From NCBI GenBank assembly GCA_009996515.1, contig JAACZV010000014.1:5529-69528 (forward strand): 64,000 bases of DNA, in the 5' to 3' direction. The notes below the pieces were generated by a model, which saw nothing but the letters and a program-made list of their open reading frames with translations, was not told the origin of the DNA and did no database searches. Below are positions 8,184-16,974 of the stretch, in pieces. How positions within the stretch are numbered: the first letter of the stretch is position 1; each line of letters starts with the position of its first letter. The translations under genes were made by a program, and so were the position numbers. Origin of the DNA: Comamonadaceae bacterium (GTDB taxonomy: Bacteria > Pseudomonadota > Gammaproteobacteria > Burkholderiales > Burkholderiaceae_C).

Positions 8184-8209
8184 ACTGCCTCCAATCGGAG
8201 GTAGCTTTT
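8184..8209 (+). terminator. probable terminator of the rep gene
   Basis: CTGCCTCC-AATC-GGAGGTAG forms an 8-bp stem with one G-U pair, followed by CTTTTC, 30 bp after the Rep stop. The remainder of the gap 8210-8492 holds two further inverted repeats (GGAAGAGCCG at 8302-8311 with CGGCTCTTCC at 8336-8345; ACGCGGC/GCCGCGT at 8424-8441) but no gene. Confidence 0.55.
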
Positions 8210-8492
8210 CAAAGCGCGTCGGCTGCTTCGTCGTCGGTAAACGTATTAACAACTGGACTCCAAAAACAACTACTGCAGCCGGTCTGTGCCTCCCCAGGCA
8301 TGGAAGAGCCGGGCCAGTCTGAGCCGTCGCGGACACGGCTCTTCCCACAGCAGCCTACGGCTGCTTCAACGCTCGATCTGAGCATCCTGGCCTCTGAAGT
8401 AGGCGCAGCGCTGTAGTGGACTCACGCGGCCATCGCCGCGTCCTGGTTGGACTCTGCTACTTGCATCATCTGCAGTCGGACTGTGTAGAGGA

Positions 8493-8741
8493 TCAGCGGC
8501 TACACGACCGATGATCCCGCCTAGCGATGGCCTGATTCATGTCCTCGATGGATACGGGCGTAGCGGGCTTCGAGAACATTCCCTTGAGCTCTGTCACGGA
8601 GCGATTGATGGCGACCACCAGGTACTCGCCTGCTTCCATCTGCGCGAAGTGGAGGCGATCACCAACGTCGATGTTGAGCGCGCGCCGCAGGTCGACGGGG
8701 TTGGTGATTTGGCCTTTGGAACCGACAGTGGCCTTGCTCAT
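8493..8741 (-). CDS. AbrB/MazE-type antitoxin, apparently orphan
   Basis: Protein of 82 residues beginning MSKATVGSKGQITNPVDLRR, the SpoVT-AbrB swapped-hairpin DNA-binding domain used by MazE and VapB antitoxins; the usual GQ(I/V)T-(I/V)P core is intact. The start at 8741 is preferred over one eight codons upstream because AAGGAG lies 8 bp before it. A toxin gene would be expected just downstream on the same strand (below 8493), but that stretch has no open frame resembling PIN or MazF toxins. The gene may therefore be a solitary regulator or the survivor of a broken toxin-antitoxin pair. Confidence 0.75.
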   Translation of the reverse strand: MSKATVGSKGQITNPVDLRRALNIDVGDRLHFAQMEAGEYLVVAINRSVTELKGMFSKPATPVSIEDMNQAIARRDHRSCSR

Positions 8742-8899
8742 CGGATGGGCTCCTTGATCCGACAACTGTACGCACCCATAGCTTGACCCAGTCCATCCAG
8801 GGCCGGCAGCTAAGGCTGCCGGCGAGGAGTACGCTTGCCTTCAACAATCGGCAACGGCTACGAGCTTGGCCACATGAGCCGAACCAGGGAGGGAGTGCG

Positions 8900-10066
8900 A
8901 TGTTCTTCTACGTCGATGAAAGCGGCCACACTGGCGCGAACCTATTCGATGAGGCGCAGCCGACGCTGTTTTACGGGGTGTTGTCCAGCGCCGTGCACTT
9001 GGACTACGTCGCGGAGCCCCGATTAGCGGCCCTACGCCGCAATCTGGGGGTCGAGCGGCTCCATGCCGCGCAACTTGGCAACGGTCGCTTGGCGCAGATT
9101 GCTGGCGAGCTGGTCGACCTGCAGAAGCGCTTCCGCCTGCGCTTCGACTTCTATCGCGTCGTCAAGCCGGACCATGCGGTCATCTGCTTCTTCGACCAGG
9201 TCTTGGACCAGGGGATGAATCCCGCAGTTACATGGACCGGCTACTGGACCCCGCTGCGCTACATCCTGCTGATCAAGGTGGCGGCGCTATTTGATGAGCA
9301 GCTAGCTCGGCGGGCATGGGCCGCTCGCATCAACGTGAACAACGACGCCGCGGATGCCGAACTGGTGGCCGTCTGCGAGGAACTTCGAACAAGGCTGGAT
9401 CGCCTGCCGGATGCTCGTTCACGTCAGCTGATTGGCGACGCCTTGACGTGGACCATCGCCAACCCCCGCGAGATTCACTACAACGTCAGCGACCAAGCAC
9501 AGGTTCTTCAGGTAACGCCTAACGTCATCGGCTTCCAGTCCGTGATGCATGGCATCGCTGGCCGTTTGCGCGAGTCCGGAAAGACGGCGTCTCGGATCAT
9601 CGTGGACCGGCAGTCACAGTTCAACAAGGCGCAGCGGACGTTGGCCGAGTGGTACGCTGCTGCAGCAGGGATGCACCTGCCGATGGGCCCCGGCATGCCG
9701 GGGATGAATCTACAAGGCATGCCAACAGTGCCCATCGAGTTCAAGCCGGGCACGGAGAGTGCCGGTCTTGAACTTGTCGACATCTACCTATGGCTGTTCA
9801 AGCGGGTGTACGAGCAGAAGGAAATCGCCAGGGAACTGGGCCCGATGGTGACGTATCAGTACAACCGAGGGCGCACTGACGAGATTTCGCTCGCTGCCAT
9901 CGAGGAGCGTTGGTCACGTTGGGAGCGGAACCTGCCGCAGATCGAGCAGATGTCGCCCGAACAGATCGCACAGGGTTGGGAACTTCAGTTGCTCCAAGAG
10001 ACCAGGCGCCTCGCGGCGATGCAGGCGTTGCCAGGCGGCGGTGCGGGACAGGTCGCCGGGGCGTGA
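8900..10066 (+). CDS. DUF3800 domain protein
   Basis: Protein of 388 residues whose N-terminus MFFYVDESGHTG is the signature of DUF3800, a family with a predicted RNase H-like fold in which the first Asp-Glu pair is probably metal-binding; a second acidic site is visible in VDRQSQFN (residues near 230). The start at 8900 has AGGGAGGGA upstream. It opens a same-strand series that continues with a small unknown protein, a PD-(D/E)XK protein and an OLD nuclease. DUF3800 genes are frequent in islands and next to restriction or defence genes, but no molecular function is established. Confidence 0.8.
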   Translation: MFFYVDESGHTGANLFDEAQPTLFYGVLSSAVHLDYVAEPRLAALRRNLGVERLHAAQLGNGRLAQIAGELVDLQKRFRLRFDFYRVVKPDHAVICFFDQVLDQGMNPAVTWTGYWTPLRYILLIKVAALFDEQLARRAWAARINVNNDAADAELVAVCEELRTRLDRLPDARSRQLIGDALTWTIANPREIHYNVSDQAQVLQVTPNVIGFQSVMHGIAGRLRESGKTASRIIVDRQSQFNKAQRTLAEWYAAAAGMHLPMGPGMPGMNLQGMPTVPIEFKPGTESAGLELVDIYLWLFKRVYEQKEIARELGPMVTYQYNRGRTDEISLAAIEERWSRWERNLPQIEQMSPEQIAQGWELQLLQETRRLAAMQALPGGGAGQVAGA

Positions 10067-10235
10067 ACGGGCGTGCGAAGGTCGCCTGCATCGCGGGCCG
10101 ACGAGGGAATATTGCGCACGTAGCGGATCGCTGTCTCCCTCCCCTTGCTTCGAGCCAACTATCCTGCCGCGCGAAGTCGCCACTGCTTGGCGGCACGGAT
10201 GAAGCCAGTGGGCCAGCAGGCTCGCGATTGCCCCT

Positions 10236-10616
10236 ATGAGCGACCACACAGACGAGCACGACCCAGAGGTCCTTGAAACCCGCGCCATTGACGACGTGCT
10301 GGTCAATTACAAGCACTTTCTGCCATGGGTCAGTCACGACGGCTTCAGGCCAGCTGCCTATGACGCGAAGCGGAGCGCTGAGCGCGCCAAGGCAACCATG
10401 CCGTTGATCGACGCCATCGCGGCGCGCTGGGTCGAGATGCGCGATGTCATGCCTCCCTTGCCGCTGACCTTGATTGCCCTCCGCCGAGGACTGCAGCGAC
10501 ACGACCTTGGACTGTATGACGCCGAGGTGGCGTGGCTGGTGCACACACTTCAAACGCGGCTCGGTGCGTCGAACGGTCATTGGAAGTGGGACCAGCACGG
10601 GCGCGCTCTGCACTGA
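10236..10616 (+). CDS. hypothetical protein between DUF3800 and nuclease gene
   Basis: Unrecognised soluble protein of 126 residues, mostly helical with alternating acidic and basic residues (ending GHWKWDQHGRALH). It follows the DUF3800 gene after 169 bp and is only 11 bp ahead of the next gene, so cotranscription with the nuclease gene is likely. No motif suggests a function. Confidence 0.55.
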   Translation: MSDHTDEHDPEVLETRAIDDVLVNYKHFLPWVSHDGFRPAAYDAKRSAERAKATMPLIDAIAARWVEMRDVMPPLPLTLIALRRGLQRHDLGLYDAEVAWLVHTLQTRLGASNGHWKWDQHGRALH

Positions 10617-10627
10617 GCCAAACAAGG

Positions 10628-11131
10628 ATGGCTAGCACGGAGGAAGAACTCGACAGGGTGCTTGCACAAGCGCTGATGGACGACCCGCTGTTCGCGCGGT
10701 GGTTCCTCGATCAGACGCGCTTTGCCGGGTTGGATGCCCGCTGCGTGGAGGTCCGCGCAGACAACCCGTGGAGCCGCGTGACGCTCACCATGCCGGTAGG
10801 CCTGGATGGCGCCTCGACTGAAGTGGTCCGCGATGCGGAGACCGATGTTCTGGCCATCTACGTGACCGCGGATGAACGCCGCCTCGCTTTGCACGTCGAG
10901 AACAAGCTTGCGGGAGGGGCCTTCACGCCGCATCAACCCGAGTCATACCGTGCGCGCCTTCAGCAGTGGCAGGGCCGCGCCAGGCTGGGCATGTACGTAG
11001 ACGCAACCAGCGTGCTGATAGCGCCGCGCGCCTTCTACGAGGCGAATAGGGTTGCTGCAGACGTTTTTGAGGCTTACGTGCCGCACGAGGTCCTTGCCGA
11101 GCATGTGCCGGCGTTCAGAAGCGGGATGTGA
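10628..11131 (+). CDS. PD-(D/E)XK nuclease-like protein
   Basis: Protein of 167 residues with a likely PD-(D/E)XK core. An aspartate in ETDVLAIYV begins one strand, and the next strand carries ALHVENKLAGG, which supplies the E-x-K part; the helix FTPHQPESYRARLQQW follows as in related bacterial proteins. The ATG at 10628 directly follows AAGG and lies 11 bp after the preceding gene. Relatives often seem longer at the C-terminus, so truncation near 11131 is possible. It may act with the OLD nuclease encoded 107 bp downstream. Confidence 0.6.
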   Translation: MASTEEELDRVLAQALMDDPLFARWFLDQTRFAGLDARCVEVRADNPWSRVTLTMPVGLDGASTEVVRDAETDVLAIYVTADERRLALHVENKLAGGAFTPHQPESYRARLQQWQGRARLGMYVDATSVLIAPRAFYEANRVAADVFEAYVPHEVLAEHVPAFRSGM

Positions 11132-11238
11132 GCCGTCTGAGCTGGCGCCTCGTTGCCAGGAATTGCACCTGCTCTTCGTCGATTGCGGGCGGTGCCGGCC
11201 GCGAGCAGAATCTCCGCAAACAACAGTCTGGGAGGGCT

Positions 11239-13101
11239 ATGAAGCTGGAGAGTCTTCGTGTGCGCGGGTTTCGGTGCTTCGAGAAGGAGACCGAGTTGCT
11301 GGTCGGCGGATTCACGGCCGTGCTGGGACGAAACGACATCGGCAAGTCGGCTTTGCTGGAGGCCCTGCAACTGTTCTTCGACGACGCTGCGCCCGATGCC
11401 GGCGACGTCAACAACAGCATCGACGACCGACAGGTCGTGATCATCTGTGAGTTCGGTGACCTGCCAGACCGTCTGGTGCTTGATGCAAGCCACCCCACAA
11501 CGCTGGCCGATGAGCATCTGCTCAATGCAAAGGGGCGGTTGGAAATCCATAAGGTGTACGACGGCAAGTTGAAGGCGCCGAAGCTCGCCGGCACCTACGC
11601 TATGGCTGAGCACCCCTCGCACGTCGGCTACCAGAACCTTCTGGAACTGAAGCACGCGGGTCTCAAGGCGATGGCCGATGGATTCAAGGTCGACCTGACT
11701 GATGTCCCGAAGAACGTCAGCACCGCGCTGCGTCGCGCTCTGTGGGCGCATGCCACGGAAATGTATGGAGGCCTAAAGCTGCAGCCGACGCTTCTGGACC
11801 TTGGCAAGGATGGGACCAAGCAAGTTTGGGCGCAGCTGAAGGAGGAACTGCCGGTGTTCGCCCTCTTCAAGGCGGATCGGGCCAGTACAGACCAAGATGC
11901 GGAAGCGCAGGACCCGATCAAGGCGGCGGTAGTCGAGGCGCTCAAGGCTCAGGAAGCCAAACTGGACGAACTTCGCGAGGCCGTGGAGAAATCCGTACTC
12001 GAAGTGGCCGCTCTGACCCTAGACAAGCTCAAGGAAATCGACCCCCATCTCGCGCAAGAACTCAAGCCCACAGTGGCGCGTCCGAACTGGGCGTCCGCCT
12101 TCAAGATCGCGCTGACCGACGAGTCGGCGGTTCCGGTGAACAAGCGCGGTAGCGGTGTGCGACGTCTGATCCTTTTGAACTTCTTCAGAGCTCAGGCCGA
12201 GCGCCGCAATCGTGAGGCGCAGGGACCAGGCGTCATCTACGCCATCGAGGAACCTGAAACCAGTCAACATCCGCACAACCAGCGGCTTCTGCTGCGGGCC
12301 TTCCTTGAGCTGTCCGAACAGCCAGGCTGCCAAGTGCTGATCACAACGCATAACCCTGCCTTCGCACGCGGGCTGCCCGTCGAGTCACTCCGCCTGTTAT
12401 GCCGAGCCGAGGACGGGAGTCGGCAGTTGCTTGTGGGGACGGAGGGCGTCTACGCACAGGCCGCGAAGGACCTGGGCGTGCTTCCGGACAACTCGGTACA
12501 GGCTTTCGTTGGTGTTGAGGGCACGAACGACATCAACTTCCTGAAGGTCATTTCGCGCACGCTGTCTCAGGTCGAGCCTGACATACCTGACTTGGTCGCC
12601 GCTGAAGACGCTGGTCGCCTGATCTTCATCCCGCTCGGCGGATCGAACCTCGCGAACTGGATCGGCCGCTTCTCCCACCTGAACCGGCCCGAGTTTCACC
12701 TGTTCGACCGTGATACAGAACCCCCAGCCGCACCGAGGTATGAGGACGCCGCCAACAAGATCCTGGCTCTCGGCTGTTGGGCGGAGCACACCGACGCGCG
12801 GGAGATGGAGAACTACATCCACCATGCAGCCATCAGCGCGCAATGGCCGGCACTAGGCTGGGCGGCTCACAACGCAAGGACTGACGTGCCATTGGTGCTG
12901 ACTCAAATGGTCGTGGCCGCAGCTGGTAAGGACTGGGGCGCGTTGGAGGCACAGGGCCGCAAGGACGCCCAGGCCGGCATCAAGGCGAAGCTGAACAAGG
13001 AGGTAGTGGGCCGTATGACACCCGCTCAGCTCACCGAATCCGACCCTAATGGAATCGTGCGTGGTTTCTTGCGTCGGGTTGGCGTTGCTCTAGCGCAGTG
13101 A
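11239..13101 (+). CDS. OLD-family ATP-dependent nuclease
   Basis: ATPase-TOPRIM protein of 620 residues (overcoming-lysogenization-defect family). Walker A GRNDIGKS is at 30-37, a signature-type segment NKRGSGVRRL near 301-310, Walker B VIYAIEEPE at 332-340 and an H-loop THNPAF at 370-375. A TOPRIM domain follows, with VEGTNDINFL near 426-435 and an acidic FDRD near 495. This is the domain order of class 1/2 OLD nucleases and of GajA. No UvrD-like GajB gene follows, so this is not a standard Gabija pair. The start is set by GGGAGGG ahead of ATG 11239. Several such proteins cut phage DNA; here that is inference. Confidence 0.85.
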   Translation: MKLESLRVRGFRCFEKETELLVGGFTAVLGRNDIGKSALLEALQLFFDDAAPDAGDVNNSIDDRQVVIICEFGDLPDRLVLDASHPTTLADEHLLNAKGRLEIHKVYDGKLKAPKLAGTYAMAEHPSHVGYQNLLELKHAGLKAMADGFKVDLTDVPKNVSTALRRALWAHATEMYGGLKLQPTLLDLGKDGTKQVWAQLKEELPVFALFKADRASTDQDAEAQDPIKAAVVEALKAQEAKLDELREAVEKSVLEVAALTLDKLKEIDPHLAQELKPTVARPNWASAFKIALTDESAVPVNKRGSGVRRLILLNFFRAQAERRNREAQGPGVIYAIEEPETSQHPHNQRLLLRAFLELSEQPGCQVLITTHNPAFARGLPVESLRLLCRAEDGSRQLLVGTEGVYAQAAKDLGVLPDNSVQAFVGVEGTNDINFLKVISRTLSQVEPDIPDLVAAEDAGRLIFIPLGGSNLANWIGRFSHLNRPEFHLFDRDTEPPAAPRYEDAANKILALGCWAEHTDAREMENYIHHAAISAQWPALGWAAHNARTDVPLVLTQMVVAAAGKDWGALEAQGRKDAQAGIKAKLNKEVVGRMTPAQLTESDPNGIVRGFLRRVGVALAQ

Positions 13102-13196
13102 CGCCCATTGGATGCGGTGGCGTCTATGGCACGGTCATCGCATCGACGCCTGGTCGCAACCATCTTGACAGTCAAGGCTGGCCCATCGACTGGCGC

Positions 13197-13463
13197 CTAT
13201 TTGATCGGCGAGCCGCCGCTTGGTCGGCGCTCGGATGCCATCTGCCCGCTATTGGCAGGATGAAGAGACTCATGCCACTCGAGCCATTCTTCGTAGTAAA
13301 CCGCCTTACTGCCATCTGCGAGGAGAAGCAGGGCGCGCCGGCCGCGGGCGTAGAGCTCGCATTTGTCGCGAAGGTAGGGGGCGACATCGTTGAGCAAGAT
13401 GTATCGGATGCCTAGTGGCGTTGCGTTGACCGACGTAAACCTCGATCCTGGCGTGCCCACCAT
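13197..13463 (-). CDS. small hypothetical protein
   Basis: Unrecognised protein of 88 residues. The start at ATG 13463 is chosen because GGAGG lies 5 bp upstream; in-frame starts further up lack a site. It contains an aromatic, acidic stretch (YYEEWLEWHESLHP). It is the last of four small genes on the minus strand (14473 down to 13197) that converge with the OLD gene, with strong ribosome binding sites and short gaps suggesting one transcript. Confidence 0.5.
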   Translation of the reverse strand: MVGTPGSRFTSVNATPLGIRYILLNDVAPYLRDKCELYARGRRALLLLADGSKAVYYEEWLEWHESLHPANSGQMASERRPSGGSPIK

Positions 13464-13529
13464 GTGCTCCTCCATCGTCCCGTGATCGTATTGAAGCAGT
13501 TCGAACGCAGGCAAGGCAAGTTGGTTCGG

Positions 13530-13769
13530 CTACAGGTCGTCGATGCGCACCTGGTCCATCCACATCTCTACCAGCTTGCGAGCATCGCTGCGCGCATCCT
13601 GAAGCGCCTGCTCGCGCGTGTCCCTGAACCGGATGCACTCGTGTCGCACCGAACTGAAGGTTCGCCCGGCCGGCGAGAAGTTGACCATGCCTACGAAGCC
13701 AAGACGATGCGGCCAAGCGGTCGCCCAGGCCGTCGATGAGCCGTCAGTGGCGATGAACAGGTTTTGCAT
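13530..13769 (-). CDS. small hypothetical protein
   Basis: Unrecognised protein of 79 residues starting MQNLFIATDGSSTAW, with GGAGG just before ATG 13769. The sequence suggests a small alpha/beta protein; the C-terminal helix is rich in Arg and Asp. Third gene of the minus-strand group of small unknown genes. Confidence 0.55.
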   Translation of the reverse strand: MQNLFIATDGSSTAWATAWPHRLGFVGMVNFSPAGRTFSSVRHECIRFRDTREQALQDARSDARKLVEMWMDQVRIDDL

Positions 13770-13821
13770 GGAGCCTCCGATGATCCTGGAAGCGTAGGCA
13801 CGGCGGGCAGCCTGTTCAACC

Positions 13822-14163
13822 CTACGATCCGGAGGACTTGCGCAGCAGTAGGTCGCCGTGTCCGAGTTCCTGCCAAAGGACTTTGGCCTGATGGCCAACA
13901 ACGAGCGAGAACCGGTGAAACGCCTCGTCTCCCATCTCGCCTCGAAGCTCGAATGACCTGCTCTGGCTGATTTCATCGTCGTACACGACCCAGCCCCAGT
14001 TTCCGTGCTCGTCGATCTGCTCAAACTCGAAGAAGAAGCACAGCCCGCAGCGATGCCACGCCTGAGGCATGGGCTTGCTCTGTTCCTTCATCTCCCACAG
14101 GTCGCGCCAGGTTTCGGCCCACGAACTTGGATCCAACTCCGGAAGATGCTGTGGTCTGGACAT
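13822..14163 (-). CDS. small hypothetical protein
   Basis: Unrecognised acidic protein of 113 residues, rich in Trp and Phe in the middle (CGLCFFFEFEQIDEHGNWGW). GGGAG precedes ATG 14163. It begins 34 bp after the stop of the preceding small gene. No signal peptide or metal-binding pattern other than a single CGLC. Confidence 0.55.
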   Translation of the reverse strand: MSRPQHLPELDPSSWAETWRDLWEMKEQSKPMPQAWHRCGLCFFFEFEQIDEHGNWGWVVYDDEISQSRSFELRGEMGDEAFHRFSLVVGHQAKVLWQELGHGDLLLRKSSGS

Positions 14164-14197
14164 GGGCGTCTCCCTCACCTTGGCAACTGCATCGCGA

Positions 14198-14473
14198 TCA
14201 CGCGGCAGCCAAGTCCCGTCGCAGCAACTCAACCGCAGACATCCTTGAGCGACGTTCGCTCTGAATGGCCTCTTGCTGCTGGCGCTCTTTGACGGACCGA
14301 GCGAGCAGGGCTTGCAACTCCGTGCTGCCCGTGATGCGGCGTCGTGCCTCCAGGATCGCGGGCGCGAATTCTGGGCTGACCCGGAGCTTGTAGTCTAGGT
14401 AGCTGTCATGCCGCTCGGGCAGCACCGACCACCAGCGGACGATGCTCTCTACGTCGTTTAGGTCCAGCAACAT
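14198..14473 (-). CDS. small hypothetical protein
   Basis: Unrecognised protein of 91 residues (MLLDLNDVESIVRWW start), helical, with a basic C-terminus RRSRMSAVELLRRDLAAA. GGAG lies 6-7 bp before the ATG. First gene of the minus-strand small-gene group; its promoter would lie in 14474-14520, right at the edge of the dnaE2 remnant. Confidence 0.55.
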   Translation of the reverse strand: MLLDLNDVESIVRWWSVLPERHDSYLDYKLRVSPEFAPAILEARRRITGSTELQALLARSVKERQQQEAIQSERRSRMSAVELLRRDLAAA

Positions 14474-14521
14474 GGCGCTCTCCTCGATCAGCCGAACAGG
14501 TCACCGGTTGTTGGGCCTGGC

Positions 14522-15478
14522 AACTCAGGTGGTTTCCCGGAGTCGCACGCAGCCAGCTTCGCGCTGCTGGTCTACGCCAGCGCCTGGCTCAAGTGCCACC
14601 ACCCGGCGGAGTTTCTGGCTGGCCTGCTCAACGCGAGCCCGCTGGGGTTTTATACCGAAGGGCAGCTCATTCGCGATGCCATCAAGCATGGCGTCGAAGT
14701 GCGCCCGCCAGACGTGCTCTACAGCGACTACAACAGTACGCTGGAGGACATCTCGACCAGGCCAGCCGTGCGGCTGGGGCTCCGGCTCATCAACGGCATG
14801 AAGGAAGCAGCCGCGCAACGCATCGTGGCTGCGCGGGCCGATGCGCCGTTCATCAGCGCCGAAGACCTGTGCTTGCGTGCACGCCTTGAGCAGCCGATGA
14901 TGAAGCTGCTCGCTGGCGGTGACGCCCTGATGAGTCTTTCGGGTCACCGCCGGCAACAAGCCTGGGATGCCGCAGCTCTTGGCCTCCAGCCAGCGTTGCT
15001 GGAGGAAGTGCCGATACAAGAAGACTTCCTTGAGCTGGAGGCCGCACCCGAGGCTCAGGAGGTCGTGCACGACTACGCCAGCGTCGGCTTCACGCTGCGA
15101 AGCCACCCGATGGCACTGCTGCGCGACAAGCTCGATGGTCTCAAGCTGCGCCTGCTGAAGTCCAGCCAGTTGGAGCGGGTGCCGAACGGCAAGACCGTCC
15201 GGACCTGCGGCATCGTCACGCTGCGCCAACAGCCCGAGACCGCCAAGGGCACCACCTTCGTCTCGCTCGAGGACGAGGAAGGCGAAGTCCAGGTCATTTG
15301 TTGGAAGAGCGTGCGAGAAGAGCAGGAGAGGGTGCTGCTGCGGTCGCGGTTGCTGGCGGTCGAGGGCACCTGGCAGGCGCGTGACGGTGTGACCGTCCTG
15401 GTGGCTCACAAGCTCAGGGACCTGACGCCGCTGCTTGGGCAACTGGCTGGCTCGACGCCGAGTCGGGACTTCAGGTAG
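14522..15478 (+). pseudogene. dnaE2: C-terminal remnant of error-prone DNA polymerase DnaE2 (ImuC)
   Basis: About 318 codons encode the end of DnaE2: the palm/fingers edge GFPESHAASFALLVYASAWL, the tandem helix-hairpin-helix part and the OB-fold (VRTCGIVTLRQQ, FVSLEDEEGEVQVICW). The full protein is over 1,000 residues, so roughly the first 70% is missing, and no imuA/imuB genes are nearby. Homology begins abruptly near 14522. A later in-frame GTG (14699) could start a 259-residue peptide, but without the polymerase active site. It is a scar of an earlier SOS mutagenesis cassette or of recombination with the chromosomal copy. Confidence 0.85.
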
Positions 15479-15681
15479 CGAATCTCCCTCAGAAAACCTC
15501 GATGTCGTCACTCACAGCGCAACACGCCGTCTACCGCATTCCGATGGTGAGCGCTCGCCAGCGTAGGATTGCTACTGCTCACCGCAGCTATGCGGCGAGG
15601 AGCAGCGTAGAACTGCCTCCCGCCCCCAAAGGCTGTGCACGTCATTCGTTCTGCTACCGCACGGTGGCGCAGGGAGGGGGA
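15479..15681. other. gap ahead of the Lamassu-like operon
   Basis: About 200 bp without a gene, which must hold the promoter of the three-gene operon. I see no clear sigma-70 boxes. Confidence 0.3.
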
Positions 15682-16974
15682 ATGCAGGATGGCAATCGGC
15701 CCATCGCGCTTGGCATACCGGACCAGGTAGATGGCCTAGCTACAGCGCCGACAGACCGCGGCGACGAGATGCAGGAGCGTCTCCGATACCAATGGTCGAT
15801 AGGGGTGTGTCTGCTGGCTCAAGGTCTGGTGGGCATCCGCGACATGCGTGCCCTCTGGTGTGAGCACCATGATGACTATTTGATCGAGCTCTCGTCTGGT
15901 CAGTACGTCGCCGTTCAGGTGAAGACCGACTCTCGCGAAAACATCAGGTGGCGGTGGAGCGAAGAGGCCCTAGTCGAGTCAATCGCTCGGTTCTGTGTTC
16001 TGGAGCAGAAGCACGGGGATGCCATCGCGTCCTTCGAGTTTCAGTCGAACGCCGCGCCATACATCCCTGCATCCTCGACGGAATCAGAGCAGCGCCAGGT
16101 CTCCAGTCCGATGCGCTTGGTCGAGTGCTGCCAGAGGGCTGCCGACGTATCAAGCATCGAAGCGCCGTATGACAAGGCCTTCAAAGCGCTGCTGGCAAAG
16201 ACTGGGAGCGGTGACGAATGCCTGTTCAACGTGCTTCGCAAGCTGGAGTTCCTTCAGGGGCCCTCGCTACGAGGGCTGGACGACTCAATGAGCGGTCGCG
16301 TCGTGCCGATGCTGCCGGACTGCTCAGCCTTGCCAGCAGTGCGATGCTGCCAGCTTCGTGACGACCTCATCTCGTTGGTTCAGGGTGCTTGCCACCTCAA
16401 GTCTGAAGGTCTCGACGGGGTGCTCGACTACATCGCGAGCAACGGACGGCCCCAGTCCGTCTTGCGGGGCAAGTGCCTGACCCTAGATGTGGCGAAGGCG
16501 CGCATTGCCAGCATGCGGCAGCCTTCCTTCCGATTCGTTTACAGCGGCCCGAGCCTTCCGCTTGCTGACGCAGCCGGCAGGTCGGGGGTTCTCCAACGCA
16601 AGATGCGAAACGCATACATCCTGGGCCAGTACGAGGGGCTTCAGATGCGTGTGGAGTCGGCCGAACAGCACCTTTTGGGCCGCGCGCTCAACGAACCTGA
16701 AGAGTTCGAGAACATTGCAGCCCAGCTCCAGGCAGTGGTGCTAACCGAGTGCAAGGACATCGAGGCGTTGAACTCGAGCCATCCTGACGAAAAGCGCCGC
16801 GGCAGCCTCATCTACCAGGAGATTCTCAAGCGCATGACAGGGCTCGCCAAGGACGAGCCAGCGCAGGTCTGTCGAGAGTCCAAAGACACGCTGATGGGGA
16901 TCGCAGGGATGCTCTCCGGCGAGTGCCGGTTCGCTTGGGGCCTGCCTCTCGAGGAGGACGACCATGGCGCTTGA
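15682..16974 (+). CDS. DUF4297/Cap4-type nuclease effector of a Lamassu/ABC-3C-like system
   Basis: Protein of 430 residues. The N-terminus shows the DUF4297 pattern of Cap4 and LmuA effectors: DRGDEMQERLRYQWSIGV (helix), then an acidic E61...D65 and the strand QYVAVQVKTDSRENIRW, giving the E-D-QxK site of a PD-(D/E)XK dsDNA nuclease. The remaining 300 residues are helical and unrecognised. The start at ATG 15682 follows AGGGAGGGGG. Its stop overlaps the start of the next gene. The operon order (nuclease, small middle subunit, SMC ATPase) is that of Lamassu and of ABC three-component systems, which defend against phage and plasmids. Confidence 0.8.
   Translation: MQDGNRPIALGIPDQVDGLATAPTDRGDEMQERLRYQWSIGVCLLAQGLVGIRDMRALWCEHHDDYLIELSSGQYVAVQVKTDSRENIRWRWSEEALVESIARFCVLEQKHGDAIASFEFQSNAAPYIPASSTESEQRQVSSPMRLVECCQRAADVSSIEAPYDKAFKALLAKTGSGDECLFNVLRKLEFLQGPSLRGLDDSMSGRVVPMLPDCSALPAVRCCQLRDDLISLVQGACHLKSEGLDGVLDYIASNGRPQSVLRGKCLTLDVAKARIASMRQPSFRFVYSGPSLPLADAAGRSGVLQRKMRNAYILGQYEGLQMRVESAEQHLLGRALNEPEEFENIAAQLQAVVLTECKDIEALNSSHPDEKRRGSLIYQEILKRMTGLAKDEPAQVCRESKDTLMGIAGMLSGECRFAWGLPLEEDDHGA

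Noticed and set aside
11239-13101. Gabija system (GajA plus GajB)
   Set aside because: The OLD protein resembles GajA, but no UvrD-like helicase gene follows; the next genes are small and on the other strand.
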